Positions 33,539 to 41,674 of a stretch of 42,159 bases of DNA are shown in pieces. Numbering within the stretch: position 1 is the first letter of the stretch; every line of letters begins with the position of its first letter. A model generated the notes under the pieces. That model was not told the origin of the DNA. It saw nothing but the letters and a program-made list of their open reading frames with translations, and did no database searches. The DNA lies in the NCBI GenBank assembly GCA_016287675.1, contig JAEFAR010000022.1, forward strand, positions 1-42,159. The letters are read 5' to 3'. The position numbers and the translations under genes are program-made. Source of the stretch: Lachnospiraceae bacterium (lineage in GTDB: Bacteria > Bacillota > Clostridia > Lachnospirales > Lachnospiraceae).

Positions 33539-34168
33539 ATGGATGTTCAGAATGTGATCAACAGCGATCAGATCAACAAAAAGGCCGAGTCAACGGAAGA
33601 TCTTTTACGGCAGATCCTTGAATTACAAAAGAAAAAGAATAAAGACACAAGGATTTCAACGGTAACACTGATCGTGATCGCTGTTCTGTTTGCCCTTGCC
33701 ATAGGCTTCACCGCTCCGAGAGTGATAATGTTCTTTAATCACGCGGAAACCAGCCTCGCAAAAGTGGATCAGCTTGCAACGGAGTCGGAGAAAGCCATGC
33801 TGGATCTCCGTTCCATCACGTCAGGCGTTGACGCCATCGTTAAAGAATCAAACGAGACCATCGCTCCCAAAGCCGTGGGCCTCATCGATCATGCGGAGAA
33901 AAGCCTTACGGAGCTGGACAAGCTTATTGCGGAATCCGGTTCCTCCATCGCAAAGCTCAACACCGTCGCGGATGATATGGACGCCCTGATCGCTCAGGCC
34001 GGTGTTTTGATCGAAAACTCCAATGCTATGGTGGAGAACAATACGGATGCTATCACCGAAACCGTAAACAAGCTGAACAATGTGGACTTTGAAGCTCTGA
34101 ATCAGGCAATTCACGACCTGAGCGCCGTGATCGAACCTCTGGCAAGATTTGCGTCCATGTTCAAATAA
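33539..34168 (+). CDS. Single-pass membrane protein with long coiled-coil domain
   Basis: 209 aa. A charged cytoplasmic N-terminus (1-40), one membrane segment (about 42-65) and then about 140 residues of heptad-rich helix (AETSLAKVDQLATESEKAML, AEKSLTELDKLIAESGSSIA, with repeated hydrophobic spacing). The repeats near residues 72-100 and 117-145 resemble each other, as in methyl-accepting or SMC-like helical rods, but no signalling motif is seen. A TATAAT at 33497-33502 and GGAGGG ribosome site precede it. Function unknown. Confidence 0.75.
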   Translation: MDVQNVINSDQINKKAESTEDLLRQILELQKKKNKDTRISTVTLIVIAVLFALAIGFTAPRVIMFFNHAETSLAKVDQLATESEKAMLDLRSITSGVDAIVKESNETIAPKAVGLIDHAEKSLTELDKLIAESGSSIAKLNTVADDMDALIAQAGVLIENSNAMVENNTDAITETVNKLNNVDFEALNQAIHDLSAVIEPLARFASMFK

Positions 34169-34170
34169 GA

Positions 34171-34947
34171 TCAGAGTCTTTTGGTGAAAAAGGGGATCCC
34201 GCCACTGTATTCTGCCGTCGATATGCCTTTATCGATCATGTTGATCAGGGATACGATGAAAATCCCTGCGATCAGCACCCAGCAGAGGGCCTTAAAGGCT
34301 GAAAAGAGGTAATGTCTCACGGCTTTCCTTCTCCAGTCTCCCTCTTCTCCGAATTCTTCGTGCATATGCAGACTGACCATTGCCGGGATCCTGAAGATCA
34401 CATTGAGAAGAAGCATAAGGGCTATCACCAATGCCTGGGCATTTTCAGGCTCTTCCACAGGTAATAAAAGGCCGAATCTTCCGCCCGTAAGGCTTCCCAT
34501 AAAAACGATCCACAGCACGAACAGCCACCAGAACACCTCAAATTCGATCTGTACTTTATCCTCATATTTCTCTTTGGAACTTTCATCATCAAGTTCGGGA
34601 GCATTGGGATCGCTGCTCCGATAGACGTGGAAACCGCCACGCTTGGTCAGATAGGTCCATGACTGCCGGCTCATGATCTCAAGAGTCTCCGAATCCGGTC
34701 CTTTGTTCAGCCAGTCAGCCACCGCCAAGTGATACTTCACATTTTTTTTCTTTTTATACTCAAAAAAAGAGAGTCCGAGGAAAAAACCGTTCTTTTTAAG
34801 ATACAGTCCTTCTTCCGCCATGTCCGAAAGCCAGTTTTTTATGCCTTCCCTGTCATAATAAGGGCAGGGCGTCAACATGCAGACTGTTTCGCCTTCGTAA
34901 TAGGCTCCTTCCAAAGTATCCATTGATGCTTTTTTATAAAATCTCAT
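34171..34947 (-). CDS. DUF2812-type membrane protein
   Basis: 258 aa. The N-terminal part (about 30-100) has IKNWLSDMAEEGLYLKKNGF, FFEYKKKKNVKYHLAV, the pattern of DUF2812, in which a WL-x-MA-x-G helix precedes a beta-sheet. Three membrane segments follow (about 137-158, 170-190, 215-240). In many Firmicutes DUF2812 proteins are encoded next to PadR-like regulators; none is present here. It converges with the coiled-coil gene, ending 2 bp from it. Confidence 0.7.
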   Translation of the reverse strand: MRFYKKASMDTLEGAYYEGETVCMLTPCPYYDREGIKNWLSDMAEEGLYLKKNGFFLGLSFFEYKKKKNVKYHLAVADWLNKGPDSETLEIMSRQSWTYLTKRGGFHVYRSSDPNAPELDDESSKEKYEDKVQIEFEVFWWLFVLWIVFMGSLTGGRFGLLLPVEEPENAQALVIALMLLLNVIFRIPAMVSLHMHEEFGEEGDWRRKAVRHYLFSAFKALCWVLIAGIFIVSLINMIDKGISTAEYSGGIPFFTKRL

Positions 34948-35023
34948 ATTATCCCCCTGTTGGATTCATGCACTCACCTGATATCAATATAACATATGCC
35001 CTTACGCTTACGCAACTCCCCTG

Positions 35024-35142
35024 TTTTCAGGCAGGAAAAGAAAAACGGTTCACTGCTGCCCATGAGTCAATGGGGACGTTTCATTTTGACTCGTCTTCGA
35101 TGAGTCAAAATGAAACGTCCCCATTGACTCATTTTCAGGCAG
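35024..35142. repeat. REP/MITE-like long palindrome with flanking direct repeats
   Basis: Perfect 31-bp inverted arms at 35062-35092 and 35102-35132 with a 9-base centre; each arm contains TGAGTCAATGGGGACGTTTC and TTTGACTC. The element is flanked by direct repeats TTTTCAGGCAG (35024-35034 and 35132-35142), followed by partly similar GTTCAC-x-GCTG sequence on both sides. GGGGACGTTTC/GAAACGTCCCC palindromes are known near Y1 (IS200-like, RAYT) transposase genes in Firmicutes; no transposase is present here, so it would be a non-autonomous copy. Confidence 0.75.
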
Positions 35143-35189
35143 AAAAAAAGTTCACAGCTGTCGATCAGACAGTTATGAACCTTTTTTTT
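35143..35189 (-). terminator. Terminator of the M13 peptidase gene (bidirectional shape)
   Basis: GTTCA/TGAAC and CTGTC/GACAG pair in an interrupted hairpin (35150-35180), flanked by seven A (35143-35149) and eight T (35182-35189). It ends about 33 bp beyond the peptidase stop codon on the minus strand. Confidence 0.75.
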
Positions 35190-35222
35190 CTTTCGGATCG
35201 GCTAAAGCCTTTTTCCGTTATC

Positions 35223-37130
35223 TTACCATATGCTTATGCGCTTTTCGGGAGCAATGTACATCTTGTCCTTTTCAGTAACTCCGAATGCATCATACCACTC
35301 ACTGAAGTTTCTGGGCTGCATGTTTGCACGAAGGACCGCAGGGGAGTGAACATCGTTGGCAAGAAGGAGCTGAATGTACTCTTCCTTTGCCTTCATGCAC
35401 CAGACTCTTGCCCAGTTCATGAAGTACTGCTTGAAATCCGCATCGGGAAGTGTGTGCATGATCTCGATGGTAACGCCCATACCGCCGTTGTCTGCGATGT
35501 TCTCGCTGACAGTGAGCTCGCCGTTCACTTTGCCGCCGTGGAATTCAAGGCCGTCGAACTGTACCGTCATGTCCTTGGTCAGATCCTTGAATGCCTTGAA
35601 GTCCTCTTCGCACCACCAGTTGTTCAGATTTCCGTTCTCGTCGAAGTTTGCACCGTTGTTATCGAAGGCATGAGAGATCTCGTGTCCGATGACCGCTCCG
35701 ATACCGCCCAGATTCTCGCTTGCGGACTGGGACAGTGAGTAGAAAGGCTTCTGAAGGATCGCTGCAGGGAAGGTGATGTCGTTGCTGGTAGGGTTGTAGC
35801 AGGCATTTACCATATGCCCGGGCATTACCCATTCTGTGCGGTCAACGGGCTTGTGAAGCTTGTCGAGGTTGTCCTTCTGGAAAACTTCGTTGATCTTTTC
35901 CGCAGCCGTATAGTAGGAATCGTCCTCATCAAACACAAGTCTTGAGAAGAGTTCTCTGACATTGTCGGGATAGCCCATCTTTACAACGATGGTTGAAAGC
36001 TTCTTGATGGCCTGCTTTTTGGTGGATTCCGCAAGGAAAGTGTTTCTTTCCATTCTGAGCTTGTAGGTGTCGATGATCTTGTGGACCATGTTCACAACAT
36101 CCTTTTTGGCTTCTTCACCGAAGTAGGTTCTGCCGTAGTAAACTCCCACAGGCTCGGAGTACATGGATGAAGCGGTCTGATACGCTTCCTTCTCAAGCAC
36201 GGGATCGGAAGCAACGCCGGTCAGCGTCCTTCTGTATGTGTTTCCGAGCTTCTTGAGTTCCATCGAAAGGCAATCCGTCGATCTGAGAAGCGTCTTTACA
36301 TAGCACCAGTGCACATAGAGCTTCAGGTTCTCCTTTGTGAAGTAACCGTTCATCTCTTTCACAGCCTTGGGATCGTAAACGATCAGGGTCGAAGGCGCCT
36401 TGTCCTTGTAAACATCCTTAAGGAGCTTCTTAATATCAAAAGGAGCCACGTAAGAAGCAACCTCGTCAACGCTCATGGGGTTGTAGTTCTTGTAGTACTC
36501 GGACCATTCGAGCTTGCTCTTTACTTTCTTTGCGATCAGCGCATCGTAAGCAAGTGTGTCATCAAGGAAGGTCTTCTGCTCTTCCTCGGACAGAGGAGAG
36601 AACTTCAGCACCTTTGCAGCCATATCTGCATATACGGACAGGAGCTGCTTTCCTGATTCATTGTCCTCTGCATAATAAGTCGTATCGGGAAGGATGATGG
36701 AAGGTCCCAGCACTACGAAGCAATGCTTTGTGCCGTCTTTCATATCCGTTGATACTCCCATTTCGATGGGAAGGTTGATGCTCTTATACAATAATTCAGC
36801 GGAAACATTATTAAGATCCTCGATCGTTTCGATCGCCTTGATCTTTTCAAGAACGGGAAGAACGGGAGAAAGGCCCTCTCTGTTTCTTCTTTCCTCATCC
36901 TTTACCTTCTTGTACATGGAGATTGCATAACGCATCTCAGGGATGTCGGTCGTCTTTGTCCCCTCGGCCAGCGCCTTGAAATCGTCCATCATGATCTTTT
37001 CCACGTTCTGCGCAAGTGTGGAAAAACCGCCTGTTGTAGGTCTGTCGTCGGGAATAACTGCGGTTTTCAGCCATTCACCGTTCACAGCTTCATAAAGGTC
37101 ATCCTGAATTCTTACTGTTGTTTCACTCAT
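35223..37130 (-). CDS. pepO: M13 family (neprilysin-like) metallopeptidase
   Basis: 635 aa from the ATG at 37130 (GGAAGAGAG ribosome site); an open frame to 37178 crosses a hairpin. Zinc motif VIGHEISHAFD (HExxH) with the third ligand in ENIADNGGMG, and the typical C-terminal RANMQPRNFSEWYDAFGV. The length fits bacterial PepO oligopeptidases. No signal peptide or membrane segment is seen, so it is probably a cytoplasmic endopeptidase for peptides up to about 40 residues. Single gene. Confidence 0.95.
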   Translation of the reverse strand: MSETTVRIQDDLYEAVNGEWLKTAVIPDDRPTTGGFSTLAQNVEKIMMDDFKALAEGTKTTDIPEMRYAISMYKKVKDEERRNREGLSPVLPVLEKIKAIETIEDLNNVSAELLYKSINLPIEMGVSTDMKDGTKHCFVVLGPSIILPDTTYYAEDNESGKQLLSVYADMAAKVLKFSPLSEEEQKTFLDDTLAYDALIAKKVKSKLEWSEYYKNYNPMSVDEVASYVAPFDIKKLLKDVYKDKAPSTLIVYDPKAVKEMNGYFTKENLKLYVHWCYVKTLLRSTDCLSMELKKLGNTYRRTLTGVASDPVLEKEAYQTASSMYSEPVGVYYGRTYFGEEAKKDVVNMVHKIIDTYKLRMERNTFLAESTKKQAIKKLSTIVVKMGYPDNVRELFSRLVFDEDDSYYTAAEKINEVFQKDNLDKLHKPVDRTEWVMPGHMVNACYNPTSNDITFPAAILQKPFYSLSQSASENLGGIGAVIGHEISHAFDNNGANFDENGNLNNWWCEEDFKAFKDLTKDMTVQFDGLEFHGGKVNGELTVSENIADNGGMGVTIEIMHTLPDADFKQYFMNWARVWCMKAKEEYIQLLLANDVHSPAVLRANMQPRNFSEWYDAFGVTEKDKMYIAPEKRISIW

Positions 37131-37202
37131 AACTCTCTTCCTTTCCAATAAAATTACGCTACCCTGTGTATCGGTCAAAAAAACCGATGACCTATTCTAT
37201 CA

Positions 37203-37217
37203 CAAGGCAGCGTGATC
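37203..37217. repeat. Third copy of the 15-bp island-end sequence
   Basis: CAAGGCAGCGTGATC here is identical to 23064-23078; 27748-27761 shares the last 14 bases. The neighbouring MATE coding sequence is absent here. The rest of 37131-37295 holds a small inverted repeat (ATCGGT/ACCGAT, 37170-37188) and hairpins CGACA/TGTCG and TTTCCG/CGGAAA that could end the ABC operon. Confidence 0.6.
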
Positions 37218-37295
37218 CGACAAATACTATCTGTCGAGTTTTATATATGTTTTCTTTCCGTATCGGAAAGTCGGTTTGATCCCGAAAGGAAAAGT

Positions 37296-38096
37296 TCAGC
37301 TTCCCGTTGATCTGTAAAAACGTATCCCTCTGTGAAAAAGGAAGGTCATGAGCACGAACACCACTATGCCCGAAAGAGGAGTAACAAAGGCTGTCCATGT
37401 CGGAAGCCCGTAAAGAGGCTTCCCAAGGATCCAGGCAGCAGGCACATGGAGAGTCAGTGCAAAGGGGGCAATGACCGTGAAGAGCATCCTTAAAGGCCGT
37501 GGATAGATGTCGATGGGATACTGGCAGGCGCTTCGTCCACCGTAGGTCAGGGCATTCACCAGTTCCACCGACTTAACGCTGTGGATACAGAAGATGGCTT
37601 CGATCATGAAAAGCCCCATGATCAGCAGACAGCTCATGGCAATTGATTCTGTAAGAGCCAGCACTTTAAGGGGCGTCCAGAGGATTGCAGACATCCTGCT
37701 TCCCATAACCAGTGCCGCTACTCCCACCGCTATGCAGGTGATCCTTCTGGGATCCACTCCTCCGCAGATGACCTGGGTGAGAACACCTCTGGGACGAACG
37801 AGAAATGTATCAAGCCGCCCGCTTCTCACCATTGACGGAAAGTCGCCCGTGATGCCGCGGCCGAAGAGCTCTGTCAGGTAAAAGGAGACTGACATCATTC
37901 CGAAGAAAAAGAAAAGATCTCCCCCTGTCCATTCCTGAACTTCCTCAAAGCGGTTCACGATGAGGATCACCGCCATCATCTCCCCGCCTTCCATTATCAG
38001 CTGGGCTATGGTCTGCATGAAGAAGGAAAGGGGATACTGCAATTGGCTTTTTATCAGCATGGACATGGATCTAATGTACAATTTTACTGTGTTCAT
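37296..38096 (-). CDS. ABC-2 type exporter permease (COG3694-like)
   Basis: 266 aa with six membrane segments. Typical block near the second loop: ELFGRGITGDFPSMVRSGRLDTFLVRP, shortened here to the recognisable GDFPSMVRSGRLD and LVRPRG. It is the last gene of an ATPase-permease-permease operon; the three-gene set (COG4586, COG4587, COG3694) is a common uncharacterised exporter in Firmicutes and cyanobacteria. Members have been linked to export of toxic compounds, but the substrate here is unknown. Confidence 0.85.
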   Translation of the reverse strand: MNTVKLYIRSMSMLIKSQLQYPLSFFMQTIAQLIMEGGEMMAVILIVNRFEEVQEWTGGDLFFFFGMMSVSFYLTELFGRGITGDFPSMVRSGRLDTFLVRPRGVLTQVICGGVDPRRITCIAVGVAALVMGSRMSAILWTPLKVLALTESIAMSCLLIMGLFMIEAIFCIHSVKSVELVNALTYGGRSACQYPIDIYPRPLRMLFTVIAPFALTLHVPAAWILGKPLYGLPTWTAFVTPLSGIVVFVLMTFLFHRGIRFYRSTGS

Positions 38097-38097
38097 A

Positions 38098-38889
38098 TCA
38101 TCCTCCCTGCACTATCATGCGTTTTCTGTTGGCTTTCCAGATCCCTGTTCCAAGCATTATCAAAAGCCCTGCCCACAAAGCCTGCACCGGGATGATGTGA
38201 AAAGCTTCCGTTACCGCGTACTCACCCGTATAGAGCCTTATGGGTGCATCCAGAAGCTGGGCATAGGGAAGCAGGGTGATCACCCGCTGCCAGCTGTCAG
38301 GAAAGAGGGTAAGGGGTAAAATGTTCCCGGAAAAAGTCATCATGAGGAGATTCAACATGCTCTGGATCCCTCGCGGATCAAGGGTTCTCATGGTGAATCC
38401 CATTGTCACGTTTTCCAGTGCGCACATGCAGAAGAACCCGGGCACAAGGGACAGGATCGCGGCAAGAAGCCCGAGAGGTGAATCCGGTAATGTGAGTCCC
38501 CAGCCCTTAGGAAGAAGAGCCGCCACCATCAGCATGGGCACGCCACGCATCAGGCTTCCCATGAGCTTTTGGGCCGCGATACGGGCATAATAGAACCAGT
38601 ACATGTTTACGGGCCTGCACATGTCGTAGGCAATGTTGCCGCTTCGGATCTTGTCAAGAAGGTCGGGGTCCGTTGCCAGAAGCATGCGAAAGAAAGCCTG
38701 CTGAAGCCAGACATAGCTCACAACATGTTCGATGGGGACACTTTGAGGATGTCCCGCATAGAGGGCTCTGTACAATGCGGTAAGCACAAGACCGAAGAAC
38801 ATCTGACAGAGTATGCCTCCGATCATGGCTCCCCTGTATTGCAGTTCCATCAGCAGTCTCATCCTGAAAACAACCAAATACGCTCTCAT
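38098..38889 (-). CDS. ABC-2 type exporter permease (COG4587-like)
   Basis: 263 aa with six membrane segments. The block DLLDKIRSGNIAYDMCRPVN parallels the SGRLD-LVRP loop of the partner permease, so the two are distant homologues forming a heterodimer. It overlaps the ATPase gene by 4 bp (ATGA) and ends 1 bp before the second permease gene. Orientation and spacing indicate one transcript. Confidence 0.85.
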   Translation of the reverse strand: MRAYLVVFRMRLLMELQYRGAMIGGILCQMFFGLVLTALYRALYAGHPQSVPIEHVVSYVWLQQAFFRMLLATDPDLLDKIRSGNIAYDMCRPVNMYWFYYARIAAQKLMGSLMRGVPMLMVAALLPKGWGLTLPDSPLGLLAAILSLVPGFFCMCALENVTMGFTMRTLDPRGIQSMLNLLMMTFSGNILPLTLFPDSWQRVITLLPYAQLLDAPIRLYTGEYAVTEAFHIIPVQALWAGLLIMLGTGIWKANRKRMIVQGG

Positions 38890-39851
38890 AGATCCATCTC
38901 CTTGTACATAGATGCGATCAGATGATCGATGTTTTCGGGCTGCAGCGTCATCTCCCTGATCTTTCCCGCGTTCTGCAATGCTTTAAGGAGCTCAGGAGTC
39001 GGGAATTCTTTGGGAGAATAGGTTATTACGATCTCATCGCCGTTACGCCCCGTCTTTACACTTTCAGGCATATCGAGCACCGGATCATCCGTTTCATATT
39101 TAACGCTGACGGTGCGGATCGTATCGAATTTTTCCAAAAGATCCGGCAGTTTCCCGTCAAACAGTTTTTTACCGTGTCCCAGGACCATAACCCGGGAACA
39201 AAGCGCCGCAATGTCCTCCATGTCGTGAGTGGTGAGCATTATGGTCGTTCCGTATTCGCGGTTCTCCCATTTAAGGAAATCTCTCAGAGCCAGCTTGCTG
39301 ACCGCGTCAAGCCCTATGGTGGGTTCGTCCAGGAACAAAAGCTCCGGCCTATGAAGGAGGGATCCGCAGAGTTCTGCCCTCATGCGCTGTCCCAGGCTCA
39401 AAAGTCTTAAAGGCGTCCGCATCAGTTCCTCCAGCTGCAGAGCCTCCGACAATTCCTTAAGTCTTGACTCGTAATCGCTTTTTGAGATCTTATAAATGTC
39501 CTTAAGCAGACTATAGCTGTCGATGATTGGTACATCCCACCAAAGCTGGCTTCGCTGACCGAACACGACACCTATATGCTTTACGTACTCTTTTCTGTCC
39601 TGCCATGGCACTCTGCCTCCCACGGATGCTTCTCCTCCGTCCGGAGTCAGGATCCCCGACAGGATCTTTACAGTGGTTGACTTTCCCGCGCCATTGGGTC
39701 CGATGTAACCCACAAGGTCTCCCTTTTCGACCTCAAAGGACACTCCTTTTAAAGCTTCCACTGTCTGTTTCTCCCTGAAGAGCTTCCCTTTTTCACGTTT
39801 TTTTCGGACAATGAAGCTCTTTTTAAGATCGTCCACTTCAATAAAACTCAT
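38886..39851 (-). CDS. ABC-2 exporter ATP-binding protein (COG4586-like)
   Basis: 321 aa. An N-terminal basic segment (VRKKREKGKLFREKQ) is typical of this group. Walker A is GPNGAGKST, the Q-loop region is GVVFGQRSQLWWDVP, the signature is LSLGQRMRAELCGSLLH, Walker B is LLFLDEPTIGLD and the H-loop is TTHD. The C-terminal 80 residues form the regulatory extension common to the group. GGAGG ribosome site. First gene of the operon. Confidence 0.93.
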   Translation of the reverse strand: MSFIEVDDLKKSFIVRKKREKGKLFREKQTVEALKGVSFEVEKGDLVGYIGPNGAGKSTTVKILSGILTPDGGEASVGGRVPWQDRKEYVKHIGVVFGQRSQLWWDVPIIDSYSLLKDIYKISKSDYESRLKELSEALQLEELMRTPLRLLSLGQRMRAELCGSLLHRPELLFLDEPTIGLDAVSKLALRDFLKWENREYGTTIMLTTHDMEDIAALCSRVMVLGHGKKLFDGKLPDLLEKFDTIRTVSVKYETDDPVLDMPESVKTGRNGDEIVITYSPKEFPTPELLKALQNAGKIREMTLQPENIDHLIASMYKEMDL

Positions 39852-39904
39852 TTGATCCTCCCCCTTTCAAATCCGGTCTTCATAATTACAGGAAAATGTG
39901 CTAT

Positions 39905-39933
39905 ATTTTAGCATAACCAAGAATTATATGCAA
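39905..39933 (-). promoter_or_regulatory. Promoter of the ABC-2 exporter operon
   Basis: On the minus strand TTGCAT (39928-39933), 17 bases, TAAAAT (39905-39910) with TGC before it. The -10 lies in the palindrome TGCTA-N5-TAGCA (39898-39912), which could be an operator shared with the divergent two-component genes. Confidence 0.55.
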
Positions 39934-39963
39934 GTCAGAACATCTGTTTTATCGGTGGAACAC

Positions 39964-40650
39964 ATGGGAAAAATACAGCAGATCATCATAGTTGAAGACG
40001 ACAAAGACTTGAATACGGGACTTTGCAAGGCTCTGAAAGACGAGTCACGAAGCATAGTATCCCTGAGCACCTTAAGGGAAGCAAGGGAGCAGATCGGACT
40101 CACTCAGCCCGCCCTTGTGATCCTTGACATTAACCTGCCCGACGGGAACGGTCTGGAGCTTCTTAAAGAGATAAAGACAAAGGATCCCCGTATCTCAGTG
40201 ATCATGCTCTCGGCAAATGACACAGACTCAGACGTCGTAAAGGGACTGGATCTCGGCGCGGACGATTACGTCACAAAGCCTTTTTCATTAAGTGTCCTTC
40301 GGGCAAGAGTGAACACACAGCTCAGAAAACACGAGGCCGCACGGTCCCCCGAAGAGTTCGATCTCGGCAGATACCGCTTCGATTTCGAACGCATGATCTT
40401 TATGGTGGGGGATGAAGAGATCACCCTTAGCAAGACCGAGCAGAAACTTCTGAAAATGTTCGTATCCAACCCCGGGATCACTCTCGGAAGGGCGGAACTC
40501 CTTGACAGGATCTGGTCGGAGGGCTCGGATTTTGTGGATGAAAATGCTCTGTCCGTTGTTGTAAAAAGACTCCGGGACAAACTGGACGCCAAAGACCTGA
40601 TCAAAACCGTCTACGGTCTCGGATACATGTGGGTAAAAGAAAATGCCTGA
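39964..40650 (+). CDS. OmpR-family response regulator
   Basis: 228 aa from the ATG at 39964 (MGKIQQIIIVEDD); the frame open to 39898 crosses the promoter region. The receiver domain has the acidic pair EDD, phospho-acceptor Asp55 in LVILDINLPD and Lys105 in VTKPFS. The C-terminal winged helix (about 130-228, with LSKTEQKLLKMF, VVVKRLRDKL, IKTVYGLGYMW) binds DNA. It overlaps the histidine kinase gene by 8 bp. The adjacent ABC gene suggests a Bce-like antibiotic-sensing module. Confidence 0.95.
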   Translation: MGKIQQIIIVEDDKDLNTGLCKALKDESRSIVSLSTLREAREQIGLTQPALVILDINLPDGNGLELLKEIKTKDPRISVIMLSANDTDSDVVKGLDLGADDYVTKPFSLSVLRARVNTQLRKHEAARSPEEFDLGRYRFDFERMIFMVGDEEITLSKTEQKLLKMFVSNPGITLGRAELLDRIWSEGSDFVDENALSVVVKRLRDKLDAKDLIKTVYGLGYMWVKENA

Positions 40651-41554
40651 TTACATCATTGCCATAGCGATAGCTGCAGCCCTTTCCGTCATTGCGTCTG
40701 TCCTTTTCACTCTTTTTGAAAAAAGGAAAACGAGAAAGACCTTCGAACGCATTGAAGAAATGCTGGACGCCGCCATCGCAGGCGATTTTAAAGAAACAGA
40801 ATACAGCGAAGAGATCACATCCCGTCTGGAGACGAAACTTCATGACTATCTTGAGTCCTCTTCCATCTCGGCGGGAAACGTGAAGCTGGAACGTGACAAG
40901 ATCAAAACCCTCATCTCGGACATATCCCACCAGACCAAGACCCCCATCGCAAATCTCCTCCTCCACAGCGAACTTCTGGCGGAATCTCCTCTGGACACTT
41001 CGCAAAAAGAGAGTCTGGACGCCATTTCAAGAGAAAGCGAAAAGCTCCGTTTTCTGATCGATTCTCTTGTAAAGCTCTCCCGTCTGGAGAATGGCATATT
41101 AAGCCTCAACCCTTCCGAGGACAGCGTTTCTGCTCTTATGACCGGAGTGTATGACGAAATGAGAGCAAAAGCAGAAAGAAAGGGGCTGGATCTTATCCTT
41201 GAACCCACTTCCGCAAAGGCTGTTTTTGACCGAAAATGGACAGCGGAAGCCCTTTCAAACATCGTCGATAATGCGATCAAATACACAGATTCCGGAAGTG
41301 TCCGGCTTTCCGCCGTCGAATACGAGATGTTTGTGTGCCTAAAAGTCACGGACACGGGAGTCGGCATCGCAGAAGGAGACATCCCACGCATCTTCTCCAG
41401 ATTTGAAAGGCTTGAAGCTTCCCGCCTTCAGGAAGGCGTCGGCATCGGGCTGTATCTCGCCCGGGAGATAGTTTCCGGAGAAGGGGGCTACATCAAGGTT
41501 TCCTCACTCCCCGGCAAAGGCTCCGAATTTGATATTTTTCTTAAAAAGCCATGA
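40643..41554 (+). CDS. Sensor histidine kinase with a single N-terminal membrane segment
   Basis: 303 aa. One membrane segment (about 4-25) and a short linker, with no extracellular sensor domain. H-box SDISHQTKTPIANLL with His96; N-box NIVDNAIKYT; G-boxes DTGVGI and GVGIGLYLAREI. Small kinases of this kind rely on a partner transporter for signal detection. It is translationally coupled to the response regulator and precedes an ABC gene after a strong terminator. Confidence 0.93.
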   Translation: MPDYIIAIAIAAALSVIASVLFTLFEKRKTRKTFERIEEMLDAAIAGDFKETEYSEEITSRLETKLHDYLESSSISAGNVKLERDKIKTLISDISHQTKTPIANLLLHSELLAESPLDTSQKESLDAISRESEKLRFLIDSLVKLSRLENGILSLNPSEDSVSALMTGVYDEMRAKAERKGLDLILEPTSAKAVFDRKWTAEALSNIVDNAIKYTDSGSVRLSAVEYEMFVCLKVTDTGVGIAEGDIPRIFSRFERLEASRLQEGVGIGLYLAREIVSGEGGYIKVSSLPGKGSEFDIFLKKP

Positions 41555-41599
41555 TTCTTTCAAAACCGAAAGAATTGAGATCCCTTTTTGAAAGAATCA
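41552..41599. promoter_or_regulatory. 14-bp inverted repeat after the kinase gene
   Basis: TGATTCTTTCAAAA (41552-41565) pairs with TTTTGAAAGAATCA (41586-41599) across 20 bases; GAAAGAA at 41568-41574 offers an alternative pairing for the left arm. Possibly a binding site for the response regulator, or an RNA switch. Confidence 0.45.
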
Positions 41600-41612
41600 G
41601 GAAAGATTTTTG

Positions 41613-41659
41613 TGTGATAATACGTGTGTAAAGGACATCACTTACACACGTTTTTTTTT
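41613..41659 (+). terminator. Intrinsic terminator abutting the ABC ribosome site, with a nested promoter
   Basis: ACGTGTGTAA (41622-41631) pairs perfectly with TTACACACGT (41642-41651), then nine T to 41659; AAGGAG follows at once. An extended -10 (TGT-GATAAT, 41613-41621) lies just ahead, so a transcript started there would lack most of the left arm and escape termination, while read-through from the kinase gene would be stopped. Confidence 0.7.
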
Positions 41660-41674
41660 AAGGAGAGTTATGAT

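Noticed and set aside
35062-35132. Plain terminator for the DUF2812 or M13 genes
   Set aside because: No T-run follows either arm, and a separate, well-formed terminator lies at 35143-35189.
34923-35738. 271-codon plus-strand frame
   Set aside because: It crosses the REP-like palindrome and a terminator, then runs antisense to the M13 peptidase gene.
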